A stretch of 49,951 bases of DNA, taken from contig BFEA01000079.1 in assembly GCA_003427395.1 (NCBI GenBank), forward strand, positions 2,491,983 through 2,541,933. Direction: 5' to 3'. The position numbers were made by a program, and so were the translations under genes. The notes under the pieces are model-generated. The model was given only the letters and a program-made list of their open reading frames with translations, ran no database searches and was not told the origin of the DNA. Positions 1-11,998 of the stretch are shown here, piece by piece. The DNA is from Chara braunii (lineage: Eukaryota; Streptophyta; Charophyceae; Charales; Characeae). The number at the start of each line of letters is the position of its first letter. Within the stretch, counting starts at the first letter, position 1.

Positions 1-1399
1 CCCCCCCCCCCCCCCAAGTCCCACCCACGGACTCTACTGTGAACGTGCTAAGCAGAGGGCAAGTACACCGGGTGTAGTGCTGTTGCTATCAATTTACGTA
101 TGTAGTGAGCATTCACACATAATTACTAGTTGATGCATGCCCTGGAAGTGTTGACTAACTCTTTGCCTTTTCTTTTCTGACCTTGTATTTTTCTTATTTG
201 GGGCCGTTCTGTCCTGAACAGAGATGGGAGTTTCACTGTACCTCTCACGCGAGCTGCAGCTTTGCCTCCTGAGCTGTATTCAAGTGCAGGCACCAGGGCA
301 ATCAAATACAGGTACACATATGGGCCATGCGGATGACCAAACAGGTCATGAGATCGTTTTGTAATTGAATTGGATGTTAGGGGCTAACCCCCTCTTCCAA
401 AACATGAAGTACGATGGTGCATCTCTCCCTTGCACAGCAAGTTCTATTTGGTTGGTTTTCTTTTTTTTTTTGTTGCAAGGGGGGGTGGGGGGGGAAGATG
501 TGTGTCCTGGAGTTTGGCCCACAACATCCCGCATTGTACGGCCCAGCCCACATACCAGCATCCAGGCCGTATACTATGACCCGCCCGAGATAGTACCCAA
601 CAGATCCACATGGTACCACCAGCCCTCATCATATCATCCACACCGTGTTACACCACCTGGCCCACCTAGTACCACCTAGCAGTGCCGCAGTATGCTTCTT
701 TTTTCTTTGGGCTCTGTCAGAACAGAGAGATGGAGAGAGGGGTGCCACACTGCATCTATGCCAAAAAATAAGGGCGGAGACACTATCTTCATGATATTGC
801 TGTGTCCTGGGATGTGTGCTCTGCCTCTGCCTCCACTGCTGAGTGCTCTCCCTCCCTTGCTATATGTTATGTCCAACATTGTCTTTCTAATCTGGCACAC
901 CTGCCACAGCAAGGCCACACCGCACCTTTTTAATTCTTTATTAAAAAGGTGGAGGAGATGATCAGAGGGAGATGAAGTGGCGACGGACGGGGGGAGATGA
1001 CATTGTTTCCAGTCTGCGTTCTTCTTCATCTTCTTCTTCTTCTTCTTCTTTCCTTCCTCCTTTTCTCCTGAAATCTTTCAGCTTCCATTCAAGTTGCAAT
1101 GTATGGCATTGTCTGACCTATGAGGTTTGCAACATCAAATAGACAGAAGCACAGATGGGAACCCCACTGTCCAGAATCCCTGCAGAGACCCCTTTCCTAT
1201 GAATGAGCAGACAACTTTCACCAGATGTTATGACCTGAAGACTGACTTGCAACTGGGCAGCCCTGTAGCCCAAGGTTCGCTTACAATGCAAAGAAAGCGA
1301 CATACGCCAAACAACCATGCAGCAACCATGCAGCACATTGACAAGAGAGAAAAAGGAAAGAAACAGTCAGCAAGGGCGTATGCAGAAGTGGAATCTCAC
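1..1399. other. CDPK intron, 3' part of window-edge segment (no gene seen)
   Basis: The window opens with a 15-base C run. On the CDPK strand this is sequence downstream of the EF-hand 2-3 exon. I looked for the last exon, which should complete EF-hand 4, and found none, so the gene probably continues off the left edge. Positions about 505-670 hold degenerate units of the type 'ggtaccaccagcccacat', the reverse complement of the minisatellite at 47.5-48.1 kb. A CTT run lies at 1020-1050. About 325-350 resembles the tRNA-related SINE piece at 48.1-48.3 kb. Confidence 0.6.
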
Positions 1400-1624
1400 A
1401 TGGTCCGTATCTGCCTCGCAAATGATTTCATTTATGGCTGATTCACCCAGATTTTGCTCATGGCAGACCTGTTTGAGCTCATCATAAGTAATATAGCCGC
1501 TGCCATCTTTGTCAAAATAGCTGAATGCCTTGAAGAGGTTTTCGTCCCTCTCCACTTTGTGCATCTGAACTGTTGCCGCTAAGAACTCCCCATAGTCGAT
1601 TGTCCCATTGCCATCCACATCAGC
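1400..1624 (-). CDS. CDPK exon: EF-hands 2 and 3, start of EF-hand 4
   Basis: This 225-bp, 75-codon exon has phase 0 at both ends. On the minus strand the acceptor reads tgtacacag|GCT and the donor CAT|gtgaga. It encodes the EF-hand 2 loop DVDGNGTIDYGE, the helix EFLAATVQMHKVERDENLFKAF, the EF-hand 3 loop DKDGSGYITYDE, and then the first residues of the EF-hand 4 loop (DTDH). All Ca2+-ligand positions (1, 3, 5, 12) are acidic, Asn or Ser as in active loops. In CDPKs these loops form the calmodulin-like domain that binds the junction segment when Ca2+ rises and so frees the kinase. The exon splits EF-hand 4 and its partner exon is not in the window. It follows the 9887-10054 exon in frame. Identification as CDPK is very secure because the order kinase-junction-EF is unique to this family. 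Confidence 0.95.
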
Positions 1625-2324
1625 CTGTGTACATTTCAGAACACATTCCAACAAAAATAGGTAAGTTGTTATGACAGACTAATCCTATCTCGCGCAATGA
1701 AACAGAAGACGGCGGACTTGCAAAACGATTCTAGGACCCCAAGGGAAAAAAATCAGCTAATATCTACTGCCTGTTAAGGTGCAAAGCTAGGCTACCAGCC
1801 GGGCCGCCCGGGTCACCTTGTTTTCCCAGGCTGTCCGGCCGTTCAAGGACCATGGAAGGTCCCAGCACCCAAAAAAAAAAAAAAAACATCTAAAAAATAT
1901 GAAAAAGAGCCTGCGGCGCACTTAGTGCCAACGGACTGTGATAGTCCTCTGGATACCCCTGATTGGTATTAGCGGGGTCTATGACCAACACAGGTGTGAG
2001 TGTGAGCGCGAGTGGGTTGTGTGTCGTGTGTGGGAGAGTGTTGGCCATAGCCTCTGCTGCTACTCGATGAAGGGTGGGGGACGATGAGAAAGGGAGGCAC
2101 ANCTACTGGCAGGTCTCGGTCTTTGTGTTAGCCAGACCCCCACTGGCAGCCCCAACCCTATACCCTAACCATTAGGGGCAAGGGGCAACATGNAATCTCC
2201 CCTTCACAGAGAGAGGAAACTATGCTTGCAGGGGTCCCCTCTAGATAGTCTTAGGAGTAGGTAGTGGAAGGTAAAGAAACAGAAGTTGAGAGAAGAGTAC
2301 AGAAAAAAAAAAAAAAAAAAAAAC

Positions 2325-2530
2325 TATGTTATGTAGAAAAATAAAGTTTAATAAACTGAACAACTTTTGCCTCAGGGTCACATCGAAATTACTTACCAAG
2401 TTTAAAATAAAATTTATAAAAAATAAATTATTAAATTATTTATTAAATAATAAATTATTATTAATAATTTATTATAATTTTATTTTATTTTATTTTTTTG
2501 GCCCGGCCTGGCAAGTGGCCCCTGGCCACT
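2325..2530 (+). repeat. AT-rich dispersed repeat, copy 1
   Basis: The segment begins with 'tatgttatgtagaaaaataaa' and passes through 'ttgcctcagggtcacatc' into a run of TAAATTATTA units, then a T run and a GC-rich end (ggcccggcctggcaagtggcc). The first 120 bases match a segment at 42408-42540 inside the candidate MITE, which reads 'tatgttatgaagaaaataaa' then 'tttgcctgagcattacatcc'. It is therefore a dispersed repeat family of unknown class. Confidence 0.55.
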
Positions 2531-3130
2531 CTGGTGGCCTTGCTGCAAAGACCATTGCAGAATTGAGGTTGAGAAACCCAAGATTTTTCCTAGGGACGCT
2601 GCAAGTCTGAGACTTGTGACTTGTCCTGAGCAACATGGGACGTTGGTGGCACGGTCCCTGTGCACGTTCTGAGTCCCAACAATTTATTTTTTTTACTGTG
2701 TGCCCATGTTCTCACCCGAGTCACCAATGACTTCCCTGCAGACTTGGGCACTTTAAAGAACAAAAAACTGAGGTTTACAGAGAGGAGGGGGCAGTGATAA
2801 AACTGATCTTGGAAGCAACTCCATGAAATTTTATTACTGGTATGAAGAGGGTTTTTAACTCCTTTGATTTGCTTCACCAAGAGAGACTTACGTTACGAAT
2901 TTCCAAAATCTTACGCACTTGCACTCAGCATCTCACGTACACACTTGATTGAGATGAGATCGCACTGGACTGCAACTCCACAGAAAATCGGAATTGAATA
3001 GTCACATACAAAAAATAGCTCATGAAACCAGAAACAGGTGCTGGATAATTGGAGGCCCGCCCTCCTTGAGCAATAAGCAGAAATCGGCTCGAGAAACCCG
3101 TCCAGTGGACAGCAAGTTCTCACTGGCTAT

Positions 3131-3537
3131 GGCTGCACTCTCTCTCTCTCTCTTCTTGAGCAGTGCTGAAAGTAGTGCCTGTCTAGCCCCACCGAGTAGC
3201 AAAAACATGACGAATGAATTCTGAACGAGGGTTTTGCCCCAACTCGTCACTTTTGAGGAGCAGCTACTTGGCTAGGCCTACAGCGTCCACCTACCAAAAG
3301 AAAAGCCTAAAACTACCAGCCAAAAAGATGCTACCACTACGCTGGGCGATTACGGGACTGTACACGCAGGTCCCGGGCTCCAAACTCATCTGCTTCAGAA
3401 CGGGGAAAAAAGAAAACAAAACAACGGTGTTGGGTCCCTGGTTCAAATCCAGGCAAGAACAGAAATAAGTTCAAATAACAGAAATTTGAAATACAGCAGA
3501 TAACTGGGCAGGTTGCGGCTTCAAATCCTGTGATCCC
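3131..3537 (+). repeat. tRNA-related SINE-like repeat, copy 1
   Basis: About 400 bp shared with 8720-9085. Both copies start at 'ggctgcact', pass through 'gagcagtgctgaaagtag' and 'ctaccaaaagaaaagcctaa', and contain two pol III B-box-like strings: 'ggttcaaatcc' at about 3440 and 'gcttcaaatcc' at about 3516. The tRNA-like pieces do not fold into a full cloverleaf, so these are probably SINEs or tRNA-derived repeats rather than tRNA genes. Copy 1 has about 35 bases around 3215-3250 that are shortened in copy 2. Confidence 0.6.
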
Positions 3538-4639
3538 AAAAATCCTCCCCCCTCAGTTTGAAGTCCTCTTAGAACATAACAAGCTCCAACTGAAAAGGGG
3601 TTCTGCATTTCCAGAGAGAACAAAACAAGTTTTTTTTCTGAAAATTGCAAGCTCCAGAATCAACTGCTGCATTTACTCTCCCGAAGTTGCCTCTCGTACT
3701 GAACAACTACCTGAGGGGCCGACTGCATTATAGCTCAGTACGATTGATCAATCGTCCTCATCATCATCAGGTAGTATTTGAATTTGCCCCTGTAGATGAT
3801 GCTGGATCTTCCTCTTTGCTGTCGCACCAGCCTTTGCTCCATGATTCTATTAATATCCGCATATCCATCCATGGCAAAAGGATGCATCTTCCTTCTGCCT
3901 GCAAGTTTTGAGGCCGTGTAATGCATCAATTTGGAGGCATGTGAGAGGATTTCAGGCTGGATCAGTCCCAAGTCCCAGTATCAGATGGTCCCAGGCCCAT
4001 TAGGTCCCGGTAGGTCCAGTTCCAAGGTTGGTGGATTCCCATAGGTGTCCATAGGCCGAAATGTCGCGGTCCAATAGAGTCGGGTACCGAAGCGTCGCAG
4101 GTCAGTAAATGTCTACTGGTAGTGACACAAAAAGTCGAGTCCCAAAGTCCAATTTTGCAGCAGCTTCCCAAGAAAGTCCGGAGACTTCCGGTACGGCACA
4201 ACATGCAGCAGAGGCCGTGGGCGACAGGTACCGGTCCAATGCAGACAAAGCAAGTCAGCAATTTCCATTTATAGCTGCTACAGTGCAAGGGGGAGCCAGT
4301 TTTTCATTCGTAAAATTGCAGAAGCGCTGTGCTGGTTGCTTGTGCGATAGCGCGGGTTGGAGAAAGGGTAGCGCCAGGAGGAGAAGCAGGTGCTGACAAG
4401 AGAAAAGACATCCATAGCTGGAAGAGGGGAGGGGAGGTAGAAGGCGGCCATAGCCATGAAGCTTCAGGAGGCACATTTCAGTTGTATTCAGGGTAGACCT
4501 CAGGCTAGACGAGAGAAAGAGAGAGCGCAGCAAGGACAGAGCGATACAAGTGAGGAGAGAGAGAGAAGAGTTCGGGGGGAATGAGAGAGAGGTTTTGTAT
4601 AATAAATTAATAATATAATTGATCAGAATTTTCTGTTGT

Positions 4640-4762
4640 GCTGTTCAAGTTTCCATCTCTTGGTCCCAAGTGTGAACTCTCACATGAATGTTCTGTTGTG
4701 TATGCAAGTTGGATATGTCTACTGAGGGGAGGTTCATTGCACTGGTATCACAGCTGGAGCCC
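4640..4762 (+). mobile_element. LTR end plus tRNA-Met primer-binding site (candidate)
   Basis: The string TGGTATCACAGC at 4743 matches the initiator-Met primer-binding site TGGTATCAGAGC with one mismatch. It is preceded by 'attgca' plus one base, as expected for an LTR ending in CA. Upstream, about 3960-4740 is T-rich near its end like U5 sequence. No gag or pol follows, so this would be a 5' remnant. The call rests on the short motif and its context only. Confidence 0.4.
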
Positions 4763-6334
4763 TTTGCATCGGCAGTGGTGGAAGAGACGCAGGCAAAGAA
4801 TAAGGCCAGCGGGTGAGTATTAATATTGGGGTTTGACCAGGAGTGAAAGCCGAACTAGAAGGGGCTCATTAGGGTTGGGCGAGCAGAGTACGTACCTGCA
4901 TGCGTTGAAGACCAGCGAGGAGCGACGCGACGTGCTGAAGACCCAAGTGAAGTGCTTCTTGCCCTAAGCCCCGTTGTGGATTGTTATTGTTTGTTTTGTG
5001 AACTGTCCATGTACTTTCTTGGTGACAGTTGCTGCAAGTTGGTCTTCTGTTGATGTCACTTGGTCACACTTGGTACTTTGTCAATTTTGATTCTGCAAAT
5101 TGGTCTGCTTGTCGCTTGGTCAATCAGAGGACCCATCTCTCCTGGAGCAAAGGCTCCTCCCCTTGTGGGGGCGTAGTTAGTGGTTATTGCCTACCTCGGG
5201 GTATGCTTACCCAATGGGACCCTAACCCCGTGAGAGAGAAGAACTCACGCATGTTTTAGGTTGGTCTACGATAGGAACTCACCAGCTGGATGAATCTGTA
5301 ATGAACCCAGTTAGGGGAGAAACTCGACAAGTGTCGAAATACAAGATAACTCAGCGCAGATGAATGTCTCCAGTAATCATGAAATGTGATCTGTAATACA
5401 ATGTCTCGTTACCATAGGATGAAGCTGATAGGAGGGAGAAAAGACTTAAGAGGGCAGAAGAGAAAGTATCCATCAATGTCCTCGTAGCCAGACCCCCCTC
5501 AATCCCCACTCCTTCGGGCATCTCCCCACGTCCACATCAGCAAGCAGTATCCAAGAAACGAGTCTGACAAGATCTGATCACAGCATAGTGCCACGTAGGC
5601 ACAGATCTTCCATGAAGACGTCACTGCAGCGCGCAATGTCGACAGCATCAACAGGTAAGTTTCCCTCTCTCTCTCACTCAATAACTCCCACAGTTCCTGA
5701 TCTCCCTCGTCGAATTCCCAATCTGAGTCGAAGACAGTGTGGCATGCACCACGTGTGGCAAGTGCCACATCAGCACCCAAGAAGGCAGCCGGTGCCAGAA
5801 GCAGAGAGGCGTCAGCACGCAATGCACCAGTCTCGCGTCATCGTCGCGCAATGCCAGCGTAGTGCCAGCGTCTTGCCAGCATCAAGCCAGCATCCATCCA
5901 ACATCATGCCAGCGTCGAGCACGCAAGTGCAAGACTGAATGTTGACCAACAGGGGCTGAGTCAATAAATAGTGTTGATGTCGTTGACCAGCCTCTGGTCT
6001 CTCGAGTACAAAGGCTCAGATTGACTCGCAGGCGATGGCCTGGATAGCGTACAGTTACAGACTTCCACTTGGACCCAATGCTGCCTGGATACCTGCATAC
6101 ATCCCAAAGTGTGTGTCTGATCGGAGGCCTGGACTGAGTCTGTGCAGACTTTGACTCGTGAGCCTCAATATTCCGGGTTACTGTTGACTTCGGTCAACTG
6201 TCGGGCGCAGGGCCTCTGAAGCCTCGTTTCAGGGCCTTGTTTTGCACAGTCGGACACAGGGCCTTGCTGAGGCCGAACTGTGGCCTGTGGGTGGCCCCCC
6301 TGGCCGACAACATGAGCATATTTGAGCGGGTTAA

Positions 6335-6585
6335 AGCATGGGCAGAGCGGCGGGCGCTCATAAAACAACCCGACTAGCCCTAAGACCGGTACAGATCGGC
6401 GTTCTACCGAAACCAAGTGACACAGTGAGGAGTTCTAGATCAGGGAAGAAGCTTGGCAGTTGGAGGAACCTTCTGTCAAGTAGGGAGTGCGGTCATTAGA
6501 GGCAGGCGCTCGTTAAACAACCTGTCTAGCCCAATGACCGGTACGTGCGACCGAACCGGAAGGCCCAGTGAGGAGCTTGTAAGTC
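6335..6585 (+). repeat. Diverged tandem duplication, about 145-bp unit
   Basis: Unit 1 (about 6345-6435) contains 'gcgctcataaaacaacccg', 'actagccctaagaccggtac' and 'cagtgaggag'. Unit 2 (about 6505-6580) contains 'gcgctcgttaaacaacctg', 'tctagcccaatgaccggtac' and 'cagtgaggag'. The class is unknown. The CCGGTAC-rich style resembles the LTR-like sequence at 24.5 kb, so it may be an LTR fragment. Confidence 0.45.
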
Positions 6586-8719
6586 TTGAGGGATACCATT
6601 CATCTGGTGGCCAGATCGTCCTCTCTGTGACGTTAAATAATTCCTGAGGAAATCATTGGCAGTCCTTAAATCGTTGGCTGGCCATCAGCTCTAATTAGGA
6701 TCCGTAGTGACGGATGTGGGAAATTGAAGCTGGTCAACCTTTAGGATTAGGTTAGATTTAAGTGTTGACCGTAAGTGTTGAGGGTTAGGTCTACGTGGTG
6801 AGAAAGTGTAGCAACTTACCCCTGCTGTACCGAGACATCACCATGGATGACTAAACAATGTTTGCTTTCCTCACGTTAACCGTGATCTGGAAGTTGTTGC
6901 CCAGGCTTCTGTTCCCCATCGGCTACTTCCTAAGTAGAAGAATTACCGCTATTACACACTGATCCGAAAAGGAGACGCTATAACCGGGGGATACAAAATA
7001 TTAGGAGGTGAGAAGAAAGAAGGACGAGGAGAAAAAAAAAAAAAAAAAAAGAGGGGCTGAAGGAGGGGAGGAGAAAATTGCATGAACAGATGAAGCAGGT
7101 GGAGGTAGATGATGATGAGGGAGAAGGAGAAGAGAAGGCGGCTGGAGAAGGTGAAGGAGGGGAACACCGGGACAAGCCAGGAGCGGCCTGTTCATGTACT
7201 CTTACACCCAAAGAAATTTAGGAGTAGCAAAGGGCATTAGGGATGCATGTGATGCTCAAACTCATGCCCTACGCTGCTTTTCTTCACGGAGTGGACTAAG
7301 ATGCGGAAGGGGCCCGGAAAGCATGCAACGGGGGTGTGCCAATGATTTTAGGAAAAAGTGAGTGGAGTCCCAAATCAGAACTGGAATCTCCTGTGTGGTA
7401 ACAAGGGCGAAAGACGAAATGATGGGCAATCACCCATCTGTCTGATTCAAAAAAATATCACTAAACATCGTATCGTGATTAGCGACGTCTTTTTCCCGGC
7501 CGGAATGGTGCACGCGTGTAAGTCAGATCCCGACTATAGACGAGCGTTCGACGAAGTGTCTCACAGAGGTCAAAGTCGGAATCAGAGGGGCACACCTGCG
7601 TGGCTGCTTCCGCTACTTCTGAGTCTCCATGTGGCACGTAACCGACCCCTATTGCATTCGTCGCTGAGCACAACATCAATCAGAACAAAGTGCGGTGCCA
7701 TGGAGAGCAACAGTCGGCCACGGGACCATGACCAACTCGTTAAACGGAAGACAAACTGAGTGTATGGGAAAGGCAGTATCCACGATCACAATGCAAAAGT
7801 TGACGAAAGTCGAACACTGTTTCTGAGGGGAACTGCTAGGGTCGTCTGATCTGTGCTACGGAGTCGCGCACGTCCCACTCACATACACGTGGTTGTTCAT
7901 CGTTATAAGAGAACTTAGGACACGAACTCTGCGTGGCACAGACGACCAACGCCTAACCACTACAAGCGAGTTGGCACTTAGCATGCGAGAGAGAGCAAAA
8001 AGGACACGCTTACAAAATTTATGGTTGTGAAGACAACGGAGGAGGAATGACGAAGAGGGGACAAGGAGGGGAGGGAGAGCGAAAAGAGCGCTAGTAAGGG
8101 CCACGTTGATCCAACCAATGCGATCGTAGCCAACTGGATCGCAGTGTGAGGGGCTCGGAGCCTCTCTACATGCTCTCGTCTGACTTCTACGGTTATTGAG
8201 GATCGACAAGATCCTTTTTGAGAGGGGATAAAGGTGGGAAAAGAGGTTACAAGAGATGGTGTAAGGCAGGACCAACATTCAACGAGATCAAGAAGAAAGA
8301 GAAGGCACGAAGTGGGGGAGAAGAAGACAGTTACAGTTTGGTGGCGAAGGCACGAAGGAGAAGGACGAAAATCGCAAGGAAAGATTGCAGGTAGAAGCAA
8401 GCGCGCAGCAAACGTGTTCACGGAAAAAGTAAACGCACCAGAACAGTTACACGAAATGCCAGTTAGAGCTGCACCTAATTCCTACAACCAAATTAAAATT
8501 GAAAAGTTCGAAAAGAAATTCTCGGTGCGCAGTGCACACGCTAAGGCGTGCCAAAATCCTATTTTACTATTCTAAAACGAAAAGTCATAAAATATGCGGG
8601 GGCGTTCCCAAAATTTATAAAAAGCAATACAAAGCATTACAAACTCAAAACGCAAGCCACCCATGGACACTCCATCAAAGATGAAGGAAAAAGATCGAAA
8701 GCGGTACAGGGACCGCTCT

Positions 8720-9085
8720 GGCTGCACTTTTTCTCTCCTTGAGCAGTGCTGAAAGTAGCGCCTCTCTAGTCTCACCGAGTAGCACAAATACGACGAATGA
8801 ATTCTGAAAAGCCTTTGAGGAGCTGCTTACCTAGGCCCACAGTGTCCGCCTACCAAAAGAAAAGCCTAAGACTACCAGCCAAAAAGATCTTTCCACTATG
8901 CTAAGCAATTGCTGGACTATACACGCAGGTCCCGGGCTCAAAACTCATCTGCTTGAGAACGGGAAAAAAAGAAAACAAAACAACTGTCTTAGGTCCCTAG
9001 TTCAAATCCAGGCGAGAACAGAAATAACAGAACTTGAAATACAGCAGGTAATTGGGCAGGTTGCGGGTTCAAATCCCCCAATCTC
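8720..9085 (+). repeat. tRNA-related SINE-like repeat, copy 2
   Basis: This is the second copy of the 3131-3537 repeat in the same orientation, about 5.6 kb away in the same intron. It has the same internal order and B-box-like strings 'agttcaaatcc' (about 9000) and 'ggttcaaatcc' (about 9066). The A-rich stretch 'gaaaacaaaacaac' is present in both copies. The copies differ by many substitutions and small indels, so they are old insertions or an old segmental copy. Confidence 0.6.
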
Positions 9086-9886
9086 CAACACTTATTGCAG
9101 TTTTGGGATCACAATGGGCCTGTAGTGGGGCGGAACACTGGTGGCCATAGGCCCACAGCAACTTTGCTGGGGGGAGGGAGACAAATGTTGTATAATTTGA
9201 GCTGATTTTAAAGAGCTGCGTTTTTTTTTCTCATTGCATCTATGTTCCGTTTGTTTCAGATTCTTGGAAAGTGTTTAAACCGGGATCGGTCTTAAAGCAT
9301 TGTTATGAGAACCACCACCAGTCCTTCGAGAATCTTTTTCCCAACGTGGGATTTGGCTGCACGCCAATTCCTGCCCAACTGGTGCGGGACATGATCTGCC
9401 AGGTGCCACCAGCCTTTTCCATCCGGTAGGACAAAAGGTGAATCTACAGTGGGTTCTCATGAGAACAAAATACCTGAGCAATGCAGTCTTCTTTTTTTTT
9501 TTGAAAAACACAACCTTTTCGCCCTGCCATTCTATTCTGGGGAGCATCAGTACAGTTACTTTACACAGGCATATGTTGCACTATTCTTTCACCTTTAACT
9601 GTCGTTTTCTGTTCTATTTAAAAACCAAAATTAGTAGGGAATTTCAAGTTCACCCACAGGGCCACAACCAAAATTTGGGGGGGCTTGCGATGAAATTCTG
9701 CATAAAACATATTTGTTTCGTGGATTCCTTTTTTCACAGGTTTACCGCCCCCGTTTTCTGACAGTTAATAAAAGGTGCATCAAAGCAGGCAAATCAATGA
9801 CATTAGAGACTGAAGAAAGCACTAGTTTCTACAAATCGTTTCATTCGCTAGTGTACGTGTGAAATAGAAGTCGCCGAGGAACTCAC

Positions 9887-10054
9887 GGATTCCATCAATG
9901 CCCGCACTTCCGACTCTGCCAGTTGTGATCCCACTTTCTGCAGACCATCTTTGAGCTCTTCAAAAGTGATTGCTCCACTTCCATCCGCATCTATCATCTT
10001 GAACATCTCCTTGAGCCCAACAATCTCTTCTTCCGACAGAGTTTGCGCAATGAC
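9887..10054 (-). CDS. CDPK exon: end of junction domain and EF-hand 1
   Basis: This 168-bp, 56-codon exon has phase 0 at both ends; acceptor actctcag|GTC, donor TCC|gtgagt. It starts [11 protein letters not shown], the conserved link between the CDPK junction and the calmodulin-like domain. It continues with GLKEMFKMI and the EF-hand 1 loop [12 protein letters not shown], then the exiting helix to [10 protein letters not shown]. Residues 1-3 complete the 'K-V-I-A' motif begun in whichever junction exon is used. All Ca2+ ligands of EF-hand 1 are present. It splices in frame to the exon at 1400-1624. The upstream partner is exon A or exon B about 4 kb away. Family assignment is secure. Confidence 0.95.
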
Positions 10055-11589
10055 CTGAGAGTTAAAAACAAGCAAAACAAGACAAACCAGAAAACACGAC
10101 CATGAATGAGTTGGATGAGTGCACTGGTTCACTACTTCACATGCACCAAAACAGTCATACAGCAACGTACCAAAGGACCAAGAAATTGAGGCCAAACACA
10201 TTGACCTCCCTTTGCAATACCTTCATAGTCATTGGTCTGCAAATAAGAACACTAATAAATGACAAACATACCATAAACATGCACATTTATATGGGATAAG
10301 CACAATGAATGGGCCAGCAGTTAGCTATATATTCCCTTCTCCCTTTTCCTTATTTTTCAACATCCTCCACATAGAAGCAGATTGTAGCATAGGTGGCATG
10401 CCTGAGTACAGATAGCTATCGATGTCTGACTGTTTTTTCCCCCCAGCTGGGAGAATGGGACACAGATGCCAGCCATTTTGTGAGCTTGACCACTGGATGA
10501 CTTCTGGACTATTGCCTTTCAGGGAACATGACCATTGGATCACTGGTGCACCAATGTCTCACGTTTTCCGGACTACCGGTTGTTTGGCAGTTGAAGACAC
10601 CCAGGGTAGGTATGGAGTCTATGGACACACATTTGTCTTTCTGACTTGTGGGTTGGGGAGCTGTTAACCTGCCGTTCCTGACTATCACATTTTCTTTTTT
10701 TTTCTCGCGTAGCACAATTACCAGTGGTTTACACCTCATCTGTTTGAATCGTAGTGAAACGAGCTACTGATTGAAGCCTCTCGCCTGACAGGACAGGGCC
10801 CTGCCCAACTATGGTTAGAAGCAACAGACTAAAGACTACCTGATGTCTGGGTCAGTTTTCATTTCCCAGCCGTTGTTGTTGGAAAGCAACGTGAGACGAG
10901 CGGAAAACTTAGCTCACCACTTTCGACAGCGAGTGATAAAGGAGATGGGCGGCTGTTCCCAACGAGAGAACCCCAAAGCGGAATGCTTAGCTCCCCAGTT
11001 TCAACGGTGAGTGATAGAGGAGAAGGGTGGCCATTGCCAACAAGAAAGCCCCAACTTCAATGGAAATCAGGGAAGGCCAATGCTGTAGATACATCACAGC
11101 GAGGTAGCTCCTCTACATCTGCTGTGTGGTATTTTATCACCGGAAAAGAAGTGGCCATAGCCACAAGTTCCACCTAACTGATAGAGTTCTTGGAGAGACA
11201 GAGAATTGCCCTACACCCTTGCCTCCATTCTTTCTCCTCGTATACTCTCTCTTCCAGATGCTGGGGCAAAGGGATCTGAACCGAGACCTCCCCCAATGTC
11301 CTCTTGAATGTTTGTGTTTTGCTGTTTGATTGCGTCAGGATTCAAACCTAGTACCTGTATGAAGAATCTCCTTCGGACGAGTTTAGAGTACTGCCATGAT
11401 CCGACGATTTCACACCGCCACTTGGACAATGACAAATTCCCACTTCATCATGCTGGGCTCCACACACGAGATGTGCTCCAACATGATATGAGTACAGTTT
11501 GGAAATTGTTTGAAAAAGTCAAAGTCTTACACATCGAAGTCTCATGCATATACACCGGCCGCTATGGCCGGAACTCACAGCAATGAAGT

Positions 11590-11590
<1 letters not shown>
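10055..11590 (-). other. CDPK intron, proximal part (no gene seen)
   Basis: Ordinary intronic sequence between the EF-hand 1 exon and the CT microsatellite. Positions about 10880-11040 contain two diverged copies of a motif around 'aacttagctcaccactttcgacagcgagtgataaaggaga', given here only by position: copies near 10905-10945 and 10983-11022. I see no gene. Confidence 0.5.
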
Positions 11591-11650
<60 letters not shown>

Positions 11651-11664
11651 GTCCTACCTACCCT

Positions 11665-11696
<32 letters not shown>

Positions 11697-11712
11697 ATGT
11701 CCTACCTACCCT

Positions 11713-11774
<62 letters not shown>
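11591..11774. repeat. (TC)n microsatellite, three blocks
   Basis: Three (TC)n blocks lie at about 11591-11648, 11670-11695 and 11717-11773. They are separated by two identical copies of a spacer reading 'atgtcctacctaccctcagg'. The third block is followed by another 'atgtcc'. The spacers show that the array grew by duplicating a unit made of dinucleotides plus spacer, not by slippage alone. Confidence 0.9.
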
Positions 11775-11776
<2 letters not shown>

Positions 11777-11998
11777 GTCCCGCAGCAGGCTCAAATGCAA
11801 ATTGTATTGTTGCTTGGCTGCCACACTTGGCTCAAGTTCCCAATCTTAGACTGCCCCTAGCTTGCCGGTCGCAGCTGTTCTTTTGACGCATCCGAAAGTT
11901 ACCGGAATTTCCTGGGCCTGAGCTGCTGCCTTGGACTGGACTGACAGGCGTACCGCATCAGTTGACTGACTCGACCGGGGGCGATGCAAAACTCCGCA

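Larger units (their letters stand above)
1625..9886 (-). other. CDPK intron, 8.26 kb
   Basis: The intron separates the EF-hand 1 and EF-hand 2-3 exons. It has no convincing protein-coding gene. It contains an AT-rich repeat, two tRNA-related SINE-like copies, an LTR end with a primer-binding site near 4743, a roughly 145-bp tandem duplication at 6.3-6.6 kb, and a short CCAGCRT-type tandem array at about 5845-5925. Two single unresolved bases lie at 2102 and 2193. From about 4.8 to 8.7 kb the remaining sequence shows nothing I can name. Confidence 0.75.

Noticed and set aside
3425-3450. tRNA gene suggested by a GGTTCAAATCC box
   Set aside because: No acceptor-stem pairing or anticodon arm; the same text recurs in a longer repeat at 8.7-9.1 kb.
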